Positions 1 to 6,633 of a stretch of 13,373 nt of DNA are shown in pieces. Position numbers and translations under genes: made by a program. How positions within the stretch are numbered: the first letter of the stretch is position 1; each line of letters begins with the position of its first letter. The notes below the pieces were generated by a model, which did not search any database, was not told the DNA's origin, and was given only the letters and a program-made list of their open reading frames with translations. The stretch spans positions 1-13,373 of the forward strand of contig PLTK01000147.1 in the NCBI GenBank assembly GCA_003164415.1, given 5' to 3'. This stretch comes from Methanobacterium sp. (GTDB lineage: Archaea > Methanobacteriota > Methanobacteria > Methanobacteriales > Methanobacteriaceae).

Positions 1-73
1 TGAATTCCGTTTACCGCCAGATACAGATGAAATACCATATGATTGGATTTTAAATGGGAAGAAACATGGATAA
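1..73 (+). CDS. C-terminal end of a probable dTDP-4-dehydrorhamnose 3,5-epimerase (partial, cut by window edge)
   Basis: One frame is open from the window edge and ends in TAA at 71-73, giving a tail of about 23 residues that contains LPPDTDEIPYDW. An acidic stretch followed by IPYDW near the C-terminus resembles the tails of RfbC/RmlC-type cupin epimerases. That enzyme acts after the dehydratase in dTDP-rhamnose synthesis, and the next gene downstream, about 100 bases away on the same strand, is that dehydratase. The call therefore rests on a short tail plus context. It could equally be another sugar epimerase or cupin isomerase of the same cluster. Confidence 0.5.
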   Translation, partial: EFRLPPDTDEIPYDWILNGKKHG

Positions 74-111
74 AATAACATTTATCCTCAAAATTTAAAC
101 TCATATAAGAT

Positions 112-148
112 GTTATGATAATTTGATTTAAAAAATTGGTTTATAATA
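112..148 (+). promoter_or_regulatory. Candidate TATA-like boxes upstream of rfbB
   Basis: Two AT-rich TATA-like stretches lie in the gap before rfbB: CATATAAG at 112-119 and TTTATAAT at 140-147. The first is far enough upstream for a transcript starting near 140 to keep the ribosome binding site at 162-166. The second would start transcription almost at the start codon. Base composition alone makes such boxes frequent here, so this is only a candidate. Confidence 0.3.
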
Positions 149-172
149 ATTTAAAATAAACGGTGAGAAAAT

Positions 173-1108
173 ATGAAGATGCTTATTACTGGTGGAGCAG
201 GTTTTATTGGTTGTAACTTTGTTCATGAGATGATTGGGAAATATGATCATGACCTGGTTATCTTCGACAAGTTAACATATGCTGCCAATCCAGAGTATTT
301 GGATGATGTGAAGGATAAAATTGAATTTGTTAAGGGTGATATTGGAGATTCTGAAGCTGTTAATAATGTTATGAAAGATTGTGATATGGTTGTGAATTTT
401 GCAGCAGAGACACATGTTGACAGATCAATTGAAGATCCTGGTGTGTTTGTTAAAACAGATGTTATTGGTACTTACAATCTTCTTGAATGTGTGCGGAAAT
501 ATGATATTGAGAGATATCTCCAAATATCAACCGACGAAGTCTACGGTAGCATAGATAATGGTTCTTTCAGCGAAGAAAGCAATATAGATCCTTCAAGTCC
601 ATACTCTGCAAGTAAAGCAGGTGCAGATGTACTTGTCAGTGCTTATTACAAAACTTACGGTGTTCCCGTTCTTATAACAAGAAGCAGTAATAATTTTGGA
701 CCTTACCAGTTTCCTGAAAAACTTATACCATTATTCATATTAAATGCAATGCAAAATAAACAACTTCCAGTTTATGGTGATGGGAAAAATGTTCGTGACT
801 GGATATTTGCACCGGATAACTGTGGTGGAGTTTACACTGCTCTTACTAAGGGAAAACTTGGAGAAGTTTATAATATAGGCGGTGGAAACGAGAGAAACAA
901 CCTCGAAATTACCAATTTAATATTGGAAATTCTTGGAAAACCTGAAAGTCTCATAACCTTTGTTGAAGACCGTCTGGGACATGATAAAAGATATTCCCTC
1001 GATTCATCGAAGATAATGAAACTAGGATGGAAACCAGAATGGAAATTTGAGGACGCTCTTACCTTAACAATTAACTGGTATAAGGATAATCTGTCCCTAT
1101 TCCAGTGA
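173..1108 (+). CDS. rfbB: dTDP-glucose 4,6-dehydratase (RfbB/RmlB), NAD-dependent SDR family
   Basis: Cytoplasmic enzyme that converts dTDP-glucose to dTDP-4-keto-6-deoxyglucose, the second step towards dTDP-rhamnose and other deoxysugars for surface glycans. The 311-residue protein has the NAD-binding TGGAGFIG at residues 6-13. The catalytic STDEVYG is at 119-125 (T120, D121, E122), and the SDR pair Y144/K148 sits in YSASK. The substrate-binding NNFGPYQF and PEKLIP follow at 173-186, and GDGKNVRDW is at 202-210. Length is slightly short of bacterial RmlB (about 340-360) but usual for archaeal forms. The ATG at 173 has GGTGA at 162-166 as ribosome binding site. It follows a probable epimerase tail, so it belongs to a nucleotide-sugar cluster that continues to the left. 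A related UDP-sugar dehydratase is the main alternative, but the catalytic DE pair and the NNFGPYQFPEKLIP block favour RmlB. Confidence 0.94.
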   Translation: MKMLITGGAGFIGCNFVHEMIGKYDHDLVIFDKLTYAANPEYLDDVKDKIEFVKGDIGDSEAVNNVMKDCDMVVNFAAETHVDRSIEDPGVFVKTDVIGTYNLLECVRKYDIERYLQISTDEVYGSIDNGSFSEESNIDPSSPYSASKAGADVLVSAYYKTYGVPVLITRSSNNFGPYQFPEKLIPLFILNAMQNKQLPVYGDGKNVRDWIFAPDNCGGVYTALTKGKLGEVYNIGGGNERNNLEITNLILEILGKPESLITFVEDRLGHDKRYSLDSSKIMKLGWKPEWKFEDALTLTINWYKDNLSLFQ

Positions 1109-1130
1109 GTTTGTAGGGTTCTCCCAATCA

Positions 1131-1190
1131 CCTATTTCATCCTATTTTTTTATTTTTAATATTTTAATTTTAAATAGGTAATTTTTTTTT
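1131..1190 (+). terminator. Poly-T terminator region after rfbB
   Basis: After the rfbB stop there is CCTATTT at 1131-1137 (repeated at 1141-1147), its complement AAATAGG at 1172-1178, and a run of nine T at 1182-1190. Archaeal transcription commonly ends at T-runs. The run touches the last codon of the convergent DUF167 gene, so the two transcripts meet here. Confidence 0.6.
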
Positions 1191-1479
1191 ATAGGTATGG
1201 TTTTAATAGTTTAATCATACCCTCTTCAGTGATATCATATATTTTTAGGGTTTTATGATGACTTTTATGTCCAGACACTATTTCAACAGCTGTTTCTGTT
1301 ATTTTTGAAAATTCTGATATTATTTCTTTATTTGCTTTTCCCTTCTGTGGTATTGCTTTTATCTTAACTTCAATAGATTCTCTCCATTGGTTGTAGCCTG
1401 TTATCCTGAACTTATCAGATTTTGTTGACACCTCTATGTTGAGGAGTACTCCATCTGATGTTGAGGTTATGGCATTCAT
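1189..1479 (-). CDS. DUF167 family protein (YggU/COG1872)
   Basis: Small 96-residue cytoplasmic protein of the widely conserved DUF167 family, whose biochemical role is not established. The family signature is clear: beta-strands ending in VKIKAIPQKGKANKEII at residues 38-54 (the P-x-x-GKAN core), then the strand VEIVSGHKSHHKTLKI at 65-80, matching the usual G-x-x-S-x-x-K pattern. Length matches the family (about 75-110). The ATG at 1479 is preceded on the minus strand by a purine-rich GGAAAG, a weak ribosome binding site. It is convergent with rfbB and stands alone. A tRNA-Leu gene lies behind it on the other strand. Confidence 0.9.
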   Translation of the reverse strand: MNAITSTSDGVLLNIEVSTKSDKFRITGYNQWRESIEVKIKAIPQKGKANKEIISEFSKITETAVEIVSGHKSHHKTLKIYDITEEGMIKLLKPYL

Positions 1480-1613
1480 ATGATCTTTCCGTTGTTTCGG
1501 TGCTTTAATCTAATTTTTCATAGTTATTATATGGTTATATTGTTCCTATTTTGTACCCCATCTTTATTAAGATATTATTTAGGTTTTTAGAGTCCAGTTG
1601 AATAAGGAAAACA

Positions 1614-1621
1614 TTTAAATA
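1614..1621 (+). promoter_or_regulatory. Candidate TATA box for tRNA-Leu
   Basis: TTTAAATA, preceded by a purine-rich GGAAAAC stretch that could be the TFB-recognition element, lies about 55 bases before the mature tRNA. A transcript starting about 25 bases downstream would carry a 5' leader of roughly 30 bases to be removed by RNase P. Confidence 0.45.
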
Positions 1622-1670
1622 GTGAGACGTAAAGATGTTGGTATGCTCAAATAGTTTCATATTATTTGAT

Positions 1671-1758
<88 letters not shown>

Positions 1759-1759
1759 A

Positions 1760-1764
1760 TTTTT
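1760..1764 (+). terminator. Short T-run after tRNA-Leu
   Basis: TTTTT begins five bases after the mature tRNA end and is followed by AT-rich DNA. This is the usual position for termination of a solitary archaeal tRNA transcript. Confidence 0.45.
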
Positions 1765-1939
1765 CTAATTTAAATACAATAAATTAATAATTATTTTATT
1801 CAGACTATTAATATAACATTTATATCATTAAAAATTGTGGTTAATATTTAATTGAAATAAACTTGTGATTTTAAAATTGATATCAAACCAATTAAATATA
1901 TTTTTTTGAGTTTATGATTAATTTATTTAGAAATATAAT

Positions 1940-2353
1940 TCAATTAATTATTATTGTGACTTTTAATGTCTTACAATCTTTTAAATCCATTATTAATTCT
2001 TCTTTAAGGTCAACTGCTGCTTTATCTGCATTTATCATTAGGGTCCTACTGCATCTGAAATCACTCTTCCTTGAAACCATGTCTGTGGGATGATCCAGTG
2101 TTAATTCATGATCTCCATAACCTTTAATGGTATCAACAGCATTTTCTGTTTCAAGTTTGAGTATTATAGGTCGATTATCTTCCTTTATCGCGTTGACTAT
2201 TTCTAGAGGTATATTATCCATTGATACAAGAGATTTAACTCCAATTATACAGTCTGCCCTTATGCCAATATCCGGATCCTTTGTAAATTCCAGTGTTGTT
2301 TTATGTTTTGATGTGATGTTAGGATGTCCCTTTACTGTAAATGTGTATTGCAT
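1940..2353 (-). CDS. DUF371 family protein (archaeal, COG2090)
   Basis: A 137-residue protein of DUF371, an archaea-centred family with no agreed function. It matches along its whole length: GHPNITSKHKTTLEFTKD at residues 9-26, RADCIIGVK at 32-40, GYGDHELTL at 78-86, and the block from VSRKSDF to INADKAA at 93-113. The strong conservation of D34/C35 and of the RKS-x-x-x-x-x-RT region suggests an enzyme or nucleic-acid/nucleotide binding role, but this is inference. The ATG at 2353 has a near-perfect AGGAGG on the minus strand (plus-strand 2363-2368), about nine bases upstream. The gene is monocistronic. It points left, away from the adhesin pseudogene, so 2354-2755 is a divergent promoter region. 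Confidence 0.92.
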   Translation of the reverse strand: MQYTFTVKGHPNITSKHKTTLEFTKDPDIGIRADCIIGVKSLVSMDNIPLEIVNAIKEDNRPIILKLETENAVDTIKGYGDHELTLDHPTDMVSRKSDFRCSRTLMINADKAAVDLKEELIMDLKDCKTLKVTIIIN

Positions 2354-2431
2354 GTTTCCTAACCTCCTATATGTAAGTAGAAATGTTTATTGATATTATC
2401 ATCTAGAAATTTTTTGTTTAATTCATTAAAT

Positions 2432-2508
2432 ATTATCATGAATAGGATTGGAAGAATAGATAATTCCATATTTTAAGGGTTTTAATCCTGTTTTTAGTTC
2501 ATGATAAT
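2432..2508. repeat. Imperfect inverted repeat in the divergent promoter region
   Basis: ATTATCATGAA at 2432-2442 is the exact reverse complement of TTCATGATAAT at 2498-2508. Inside it, AGGATT (2444-2449) pairs with AATCCT (2484-2489). This gives 11 + 6 paired positions, interrupted on the right by eight bases. The distal arm could alternatively pair with TTATCAT at 2525-2531. It may be an operator pair or an RNA hairpin. AT-richness raises the chance background, but a perfect 11-mer is still notable. Confidence 0.6.
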
Positions 2509-2599
2509 GATTTTTTAGCGGTTGTTATCATATTTTTTTCTTCTATTTTTTATATAGAATTGTGTATAAAATTTTATGATGTTCCGATGTATCTGACAG

Positions 2600-2609
2600 T
2601 TTATATATT
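2600..2609 (+). promoter_or_regulatory. Candidate TATA box for the adhesin (pseudo)gene
   Basis: TTTATATATT lies about 150 bases before the likely GTG start and would give a leader of about 125 bases. A second box, TTTATATATAT at 2723-2733, is so close that its transcript would begin after or inside the ribosome binding site at 2745-2749. The upstream box is therefore the better candidate. Confidence 0.3.
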
Positions 2610-2755
2610 CATTTAATACCGTTTTTATTGTTGTATTCCAAGAGATTATTTAGTAAAATTTATTTATTACCTATTATTATATTCAATTTTTAGTAGATGA
2701 GTTATTGAATAATTTATGTTCATTTATATATATTAAAAATCTTCGGTGGGGATGT

Positions 2756-5130
2756 GTGAATATTTTAGTAGGAGATAAATATTCTATTAGTGGATTGAAC
2801 TGTGGTAAAGCTAATTTGATGATGTTTACACTGGTTTTAGTTGGATTGGTTTTTATTTTTTCATATGGGTTTAGTAATGTTGCTGCTGCTTCTGGTGATG
2901 TTATTTATGTTAATGATTCTTCAGGGAATGATTCTTGGAATGGTTTAAATTCTTCATATGTAGATGGTATAAACGGGCCTAAGGCAACAATAGGAAATGC
3001 TATTGGTTCAGTTAATAACAATGGAACCGTTTATATCGCTAATGGAACACATAATGAGAATAATATAAATACTAATATGACCATTATTGGTCAAAGTAGG
3101 GATGGTACTATTATAAACGGTACAAATACCGGCACTGTTTTTATAGTGGCTTCGGGTGTGGATGTTACTCTCAGCAATTTATGTATTGCTAATGGAAATA
3201 ATGGTAATGCCGGTGCAGGTGTCTTCAATAATGGAAATTTAACACTATTAAATTCTAGTTTTGTTGATAATAATGCAACTTATATGATGGGCGGAGGACA
3301 TGGTGGTGCCATCTATAATAATTATGGTAATGTGACTGTTGAGGGTTTGTAATTTTGTAGATGACAGTACAAATTATGGTGGTGCAATCTATTTAAATGG
3401 AGGTACTGTAACAGTCAACAACAGTAAATTCTCGAATAACTTGGCAGATTGGGGTAGTGCATTATACCTTATTAATGGTGGTGTTGTGACAGTTAGTGGA
3501 AGTAATTTTATTGACAACAGTACCATTAGTGAAGGTGGTGCTGTTATGGATCTTGGCTTTGTAACTGTTACAGGTAGCAGTTTTAAAGATAACACCGCAA
3601 TTTTGGGCGGTGTTATTTACAGTTGCGGTATTGCGAATCTACATTTTAACAACATCGTAGGTAACACTCCAAATCCCGGTGTTGAAATCAATACTTATGC
3701 TGGTATGGGAATTGCTAATGCATAGCTTAATTGGTGGGGGGTCAAATTCCGGACCTTCAGGTTCCTATGTTAATGTAACAGTATCACCATGGTTGGTCTT
3801 TATGTCACAGCTAACAATACATCCATTCGAAATAATAGTAGCTCCACTATAACAGTTAATTTACTTCATGATTCTAACGGAACAATATATGACCCTGCAG
3901 ATGGTTGTGTACCGGATGGGACTCCTGTAATATTCACCTCATCATTAGGAAGTATAAGTAGTCCAGTATCAACCATAAATGGCAGTGCATCTTCTACATT
4001 TAATAGTGGAAATGCATTGGGTATTGCCATGGTTTCAGCAACTCTGGACAATCAAACTATGACGACACCCCTAACTATATATAATTCTCATCCTAGTTTG
4101 GTTTCAATTGATCCAGCAAATAATAGTGCGAGTGTTCCAGATAATAAGGTTATTAAAGTAACTTTCAATGAATCTATAAAGGATGGAAGTATGTGGATTG
4201 ACCTTTATGATAGTACTGGAAAGATAATATCTATAACAACCAGTATTGATGGTAATGTTTTGACCATTAATCATTTTAAAGTGTTTGCCAATGGAAAATG
4301 TAAACTATCATTACATACTGGCAGTATTACAGATTTAAATGGTGATTATATTCCCCTCTGCGGCAGTATTTCACTGTTGACAGCATACCGCCGAAATTAA
4401 TTACATCAACACCGGGAAATAATTATGTAAACGTTCCAGTAACACAGGTTATTAAATTAGGATTTACAGAACCCATCAAATTTAGTAAAAACTCGTGGAT
4501 AGAACTTAAAAATAGTGCTGGTACAGCTGTACCATTCACATCTACAATAACTGGCAGTACATTAATTATAACACCTAAATCTCCTTTAGCTCATGGAACT
4601 GGTTACAATGTTATTTTACATTCAAACTGTGTAACGGATATGGCGAATAATGGACTGGTTCTATGTTCGACTAAATTTAAAACTATTGTAGCCACTAAAA
4701 CCTATTCAGGATACGGCCTTAGTTTCAATTATCCTACTACATGGGATGTGGATACTTCCCATCAGGATGGTGCAGCTTATATTTCAGTTTGTAGCGATAG
4801 TATGACCTCTGATCTTCCACCACAGGTACAGTTTACAATACTACCTAATTATGGAATGTCAGATAATAGTCTGTTGATTCGATGGAATATGATATTCAAC
4901 TTCCAGCTGATGTTAAAAAGATTTCGAGTAAAAAAGGTATTAAGTATGGTAATACTGCCTTTGAAAATGAGTATCTAGATGATGATAACAATGAAATCTC
5001 ATCAGATATTCAGTTGATATTTGCTAAAAATGACATGACCTATCTTTTGGATTGTTATACTCTTCCTAAGGATCTTGCTGGGGCTGAATCAGACTATGCT
5101 ATTATAATTAGCAGTCTTAAAATTGGATAA
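2756..5130 (+). pseudogene. Frameshifted adhesin-like surface protein: beta-helix repeats, Ig-like domains, C-terminal PsbP-like domain
   Basis: A protein of roughly 790 residues can be followed across several frames. The GTG at 2756 has GGTGG at 2745-2749. An N-terminal hydrophobic segment (TLVLVGLVFIFSYGF) ending in VAAASG is a secretion signal. Then come a parallel beta-helix/adhesin-like region (to about 3740), a Big_1-like Ig domain (about 3790-4085), two SbsA-type Big_5-like domains (each opening with I-x-P-A-N-N or similar; about 4085-4370 and 4390-4690), and a C-terminal domain starting SGYGLSFNYPTTWDVD, like PsbP-related domains. Breaks: an extra base near 3345-3350 (VTVEG|CNFVDD), an in-frame TAG at 3723, an extra G in the six-G run at 3736-3741 (NWWG|SNSGPSG), and lost bases near 3797, 4368 and 4872. 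Outside these points the frames are open and well conserved, so the damage is recent. Presumed role when intact: cell-surface adhesion. Confidence 0.85.
3340..3670 (+). repeat. Degenerate protein-level tandem repeats of the beta-helix region
   Basis: Units of about 25-26 residues recur: NFVDDSTNYGGAIYLNGG, KFSNNLADWGSALYLING, NFIDNSTISEGGAVMDLG, SFKDNTAILGGVIYSCG. Each is followed by a V-T-V-x-x-S strand. The pattern F-x-x-N-x-x-x-x-x-G-G-A-x-Y is that of right-handed beta-helix/Pmp-like adhesin repeats. Conservation is at the protein level, with only modest DNA identity between units. Confidence 0.75.
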
Positions 5131-5139
5131 ATCCCATAC

Positions 5140-5161
5140 TTTTTTTTTATTTTATTTTTTT
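5140..5161 (+). terminator. Poly-T terminator after the adhesin pseudogene
   Basis: T-runs of nine (5140-5148) and seven (5155-5161) follow the stop codon at once, with no strong GC hairpin. This is the usual form of archaeal terminator. Confidence 0.65.
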
Positions 5162-5232
5162 AAACTTGGATTTGTGTTAGCTATCCTTCACTCCCGGTTA
5201 AATCTAGGTTGGGATATGATTGGGTTTTGGAC

Positions 5233-5264
5233 TTTTTTATTAAAAGAATTTTGATAATAAAAAA
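5233..5264. repeat. Perfect 10-bp A/T inverted repeat
   Basis: TTTTTTATTA (5233-5242) and TAATAAAAAA (5255-5264) are exact reverse complements around a 12-base loop. As RNA this is a weak all-A/U hairpin. It may add to termination from the left or be chance in AT-rich DNA. Confidence 0.5.
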
Positions 5265-5290
5265 TTTTATTTGGGCTTGAATTAAATTGG

Positions 5291-5298
5291 TATATATA
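5291..5298 (+). promoter_or_regulatory. Candidate TATA box for the DUF123 gene
   Basis: TATATATA at 5291-5298 is followed by a T-run. A start site about 25 bases downstream (near 5320) would lie inside the first copy of the 16-bp direct repeat and give a leader of about 90 bases. Confidence 0.5.
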
Positions 5299-5309
5299 TT
5301 TTTTAGATT

Positions 5310-5346
5310 GATAAAGTGTTTAGATAAGATGATAAAGTGTTTAGAT
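5310..5346 (+). repeat. Tandem 16-bp direct repeat, 21-bp period (candidate operator)
   Basis: GATAAAGTGTTTAGAT occurs identically at 5310-5325 and 5331-5346. The copies are offset by 21 bases, about two helical turns, which places them on one face of the DNA. They sit just downstream of the TATA box at 5291-5298, where a bound protein would block polymerase. I did not notice the element elsewhere in the window. Confidence 0.75.
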
Positions 5347-5410
5347 CAATACGGACGGAATATTCTTGGTTTTTACGTTAAATTTTTTTTGTAAATAGGA
5401 ATTGTAAAAA

Positions 5411-5860
5411 ATGGTAAAAAAAGTAATATTAAAGGGTACTTATTGTCTTATAATCCATGTTAATAGTGATATAACCATACAAATTGGTAAAAAGGGTTCT
5501 TTTGATTTTGGTAAGGGTTTCTATGTTTATGTTGGCTCTGCACTCAATTCACTGGAAAGTCGTTTGAAACGACATTTAAGTGAGGATAAGAAACTTTTCT
5601 GGCATGTTGATTATTTGTTAGACGATTTAAATGTAGAATTGGTGGAAATTGTTTTTGCAGTGGATAATGATAAATGGGAATGTGCTCTTGCATCCGAAGT
5701 TGGTCTTGAAGGGGTTGAAATTAAAGGTTTTGGATGTTCAGATTGTAAATGCCTTTCACATCTGTTTAAATTTGATGATCTTGATGAATCTGTTGATATA
5801 TGTATAAATTCATTTAAGAAACTTTTATTGGAACCTAAAAAATTAGAGGATTTAAAATAG
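5411..5860 (+). CDS. DUF123 / GIY-YIG-like nuclease-domain protein (COG1833)
   Basis: A 149-residue soluble protein of the archaeal DUF123 family, related to the GIY-YIG nuclease fold. In some species this domain is fused to endonuclease III-type DNA glycosylases. Seen here: GTYCLII at residues 9-15, GFYVYVGSA at 36-44 (counterpart of the second YIG half), R51 and R54-H55, KK at 60-61, WHVDYLL at 64-70, and the cysteine-rich GFGCSDCKCLSHLF at 106-119. C109, C112 and C114 with H117 could bind a metal. Catalytic activity has not been settled for this family, so a DNA-processing role is inference. The ATG at 5411 has AGGA at 5397-5400. It stands alone behind a 280-base spacer with a TATA box and a tandem repeat, which suggests specific regulation. 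The C-terminal 30 residues are family-variable. Confidence 0.93.
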   Translation: MVKKVILKGTYCLIIHVNSDITIQIGKKGSFDFGKGFYVYVGSALNSLESRLKRHLSEDKKLFWHVDYLLDDLNVELVEIVFAVDNDKWECALASEVGLEGVEIKGFGCSDCKCLSHLFKFDDLDESVDICINSFKKLLLEPKKLEDLK

Positions 5861-5869
5861 GTTTATGAT

Positions 5870-6619
5870 TTATTTGTTTATTTTGTGGGCTGTGCGTATA
5901 AAAAATTCATTCTTACTATAATTTAGGTTGCATATACTGTAATGGAAATCTTTTTTCCAGCATACATAGTTAAAGCTTAACTGATCTCTGCAGCTCATTA
6001 TTATAACTTCATCCCACCATTCATTCATCAGTTCCTTTACAACTGGATCGTTATGTTTCCTATATAAAATCCCACTGGCAATCATTCCATTATTTTTAGG
6101 ATAATTTTCTTTTATATATTTCTTGATTTGGATTGAGACTATGTTTTCGGCGTCTTTTTTAAGTTTAACTACTGCTTCTGCTTCTTGGTATACACAATCT
6201 CTATCTGGATGGTTCATGCACATCATCGATTTTTTAAGGGCGTATATATTGATATATTCGTCAATATCGCCTACAATTCTAAAGTTTCCATCGACCCAAA
6301 GGCTAATCTGATATTCTGGCAGATATCTGTGCGGTTGTATTTTATATTTTCTTGCTTTTTTTACGGAGTCCAGATCATCTGATTCTTTCATCCTTCTTAT
6401 CTGCCAGAAGTCAGAGGTTAAATCGGGGTTATCTGTAAAGCAGATATAATCCCAGTCTTTGTTAATATATTCTGGTGTAAATAATTCGTCGTAACATCCT
6501 GTTATGGCCGTGTAAACAACCTTTCTATTTTTTGTATTAAATCTATTTGATAGTCCTGGTATGCTGGTTAGAAGTTTGTAAATACTATTTTTACCGGTTT
6601 TAGGATTGTTATTTGTCAT
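5870..6619 (-). CDS. DUF616 (TOD1/MUCI70-like) glycosyltransferase
   Basis: A 249-residue protein matching the DUF616 glycosyltransferase-like domain, a GT-A-type fold found in bacterial and archaeal polysaccharide loci. Motifs: KVVYTAITGCYD at residues 33-44, FTDN at 61-64, ARKYKIQPHRYLPEY at 89-103, and SLWVDGNF at 106-113, whose D-x-N is the likely metal/nucleotide-sugar site. NHPDRDCVYQE at 136-146, NNGMIASGILYRKHN at 176-190 and CRDQLSF at 210-216 follow. No signal peptide or membrane segment is seen, so it acts on the cytoplasmic face. The ATG at 6619 has AAGGTT about ten bases upstream. It starts only 14 bases after the glycosyltransferase gene that precedes it in the transcript, so the two are co-transcribed and probably act on the same glycan. 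The sugar and acceptor cannot be read from the sequence. Confidence 0.88.
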   Translation of the reverse strand: MTNNNPKTGKNSIYKLLTSIPGLSNRFNTKNRKVVYTAITGCYDELFTPEYINKDWDYICFTDNPDLTSDFWQIRRMKESDDLDSVKKARKYKIQPHRYLPEYQISLWVDGNFRIVGDIDEYINIYALKKSMMCMNHPDRDCVYQEAEAVVKLKKDAENIVSIQIKKYIKENYPKNNGMIASGILYRKHNDPVVKELMNEWWDEVIIMSCRDQLSFNYVCWKKDFHYSICNLNYSKNEFFIRTAHKINK

Positions 6620-6633
6620 ATTTTTTTTAACCT

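Larger units (their letters stand above)
2354..2755. other. Divergent AT-rich intergenic region between DUF371 and the adhesin pseudogene
   Basis: About 400 bases without a convincing gene. It contains the DUF371 ribosome binding site at its left end and a two-part inverted repeat at 2432-2508. The heptamer TTATCAT or its complement occurs four times (2396-2402, 2433-2439, 2501-2507 reversed, 2525-2531). Two TATA-like boxes face right, at 2600-2609 and 2723-2733. No RNA gene is recognisable. Confidence 0.7.

Noticed and set aside
1877..1886. Palindrome TTGATATCAA near the end of DUF371 as a regulatory site
   Set aside because: It is a short palindrome in very AT-rich DNA, downstream of both neighbouring genes, with no repeat copy.
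3723..3725. In-frame TAG in the adhesin as a pyrrolysine codon
   Set aside because: Pyrrolysine use is tied to methylamine methyltransferases in other methanogen orders. This surface gene also has five frameshifts, so a plain nonsense change is simpler.
3339..4978. The adhesin fragments as separate small genes
   Set aside because: Each fragment begins in mid-domain without a ribosome binding site, and the protein reads on smoothly from one frame to the next.
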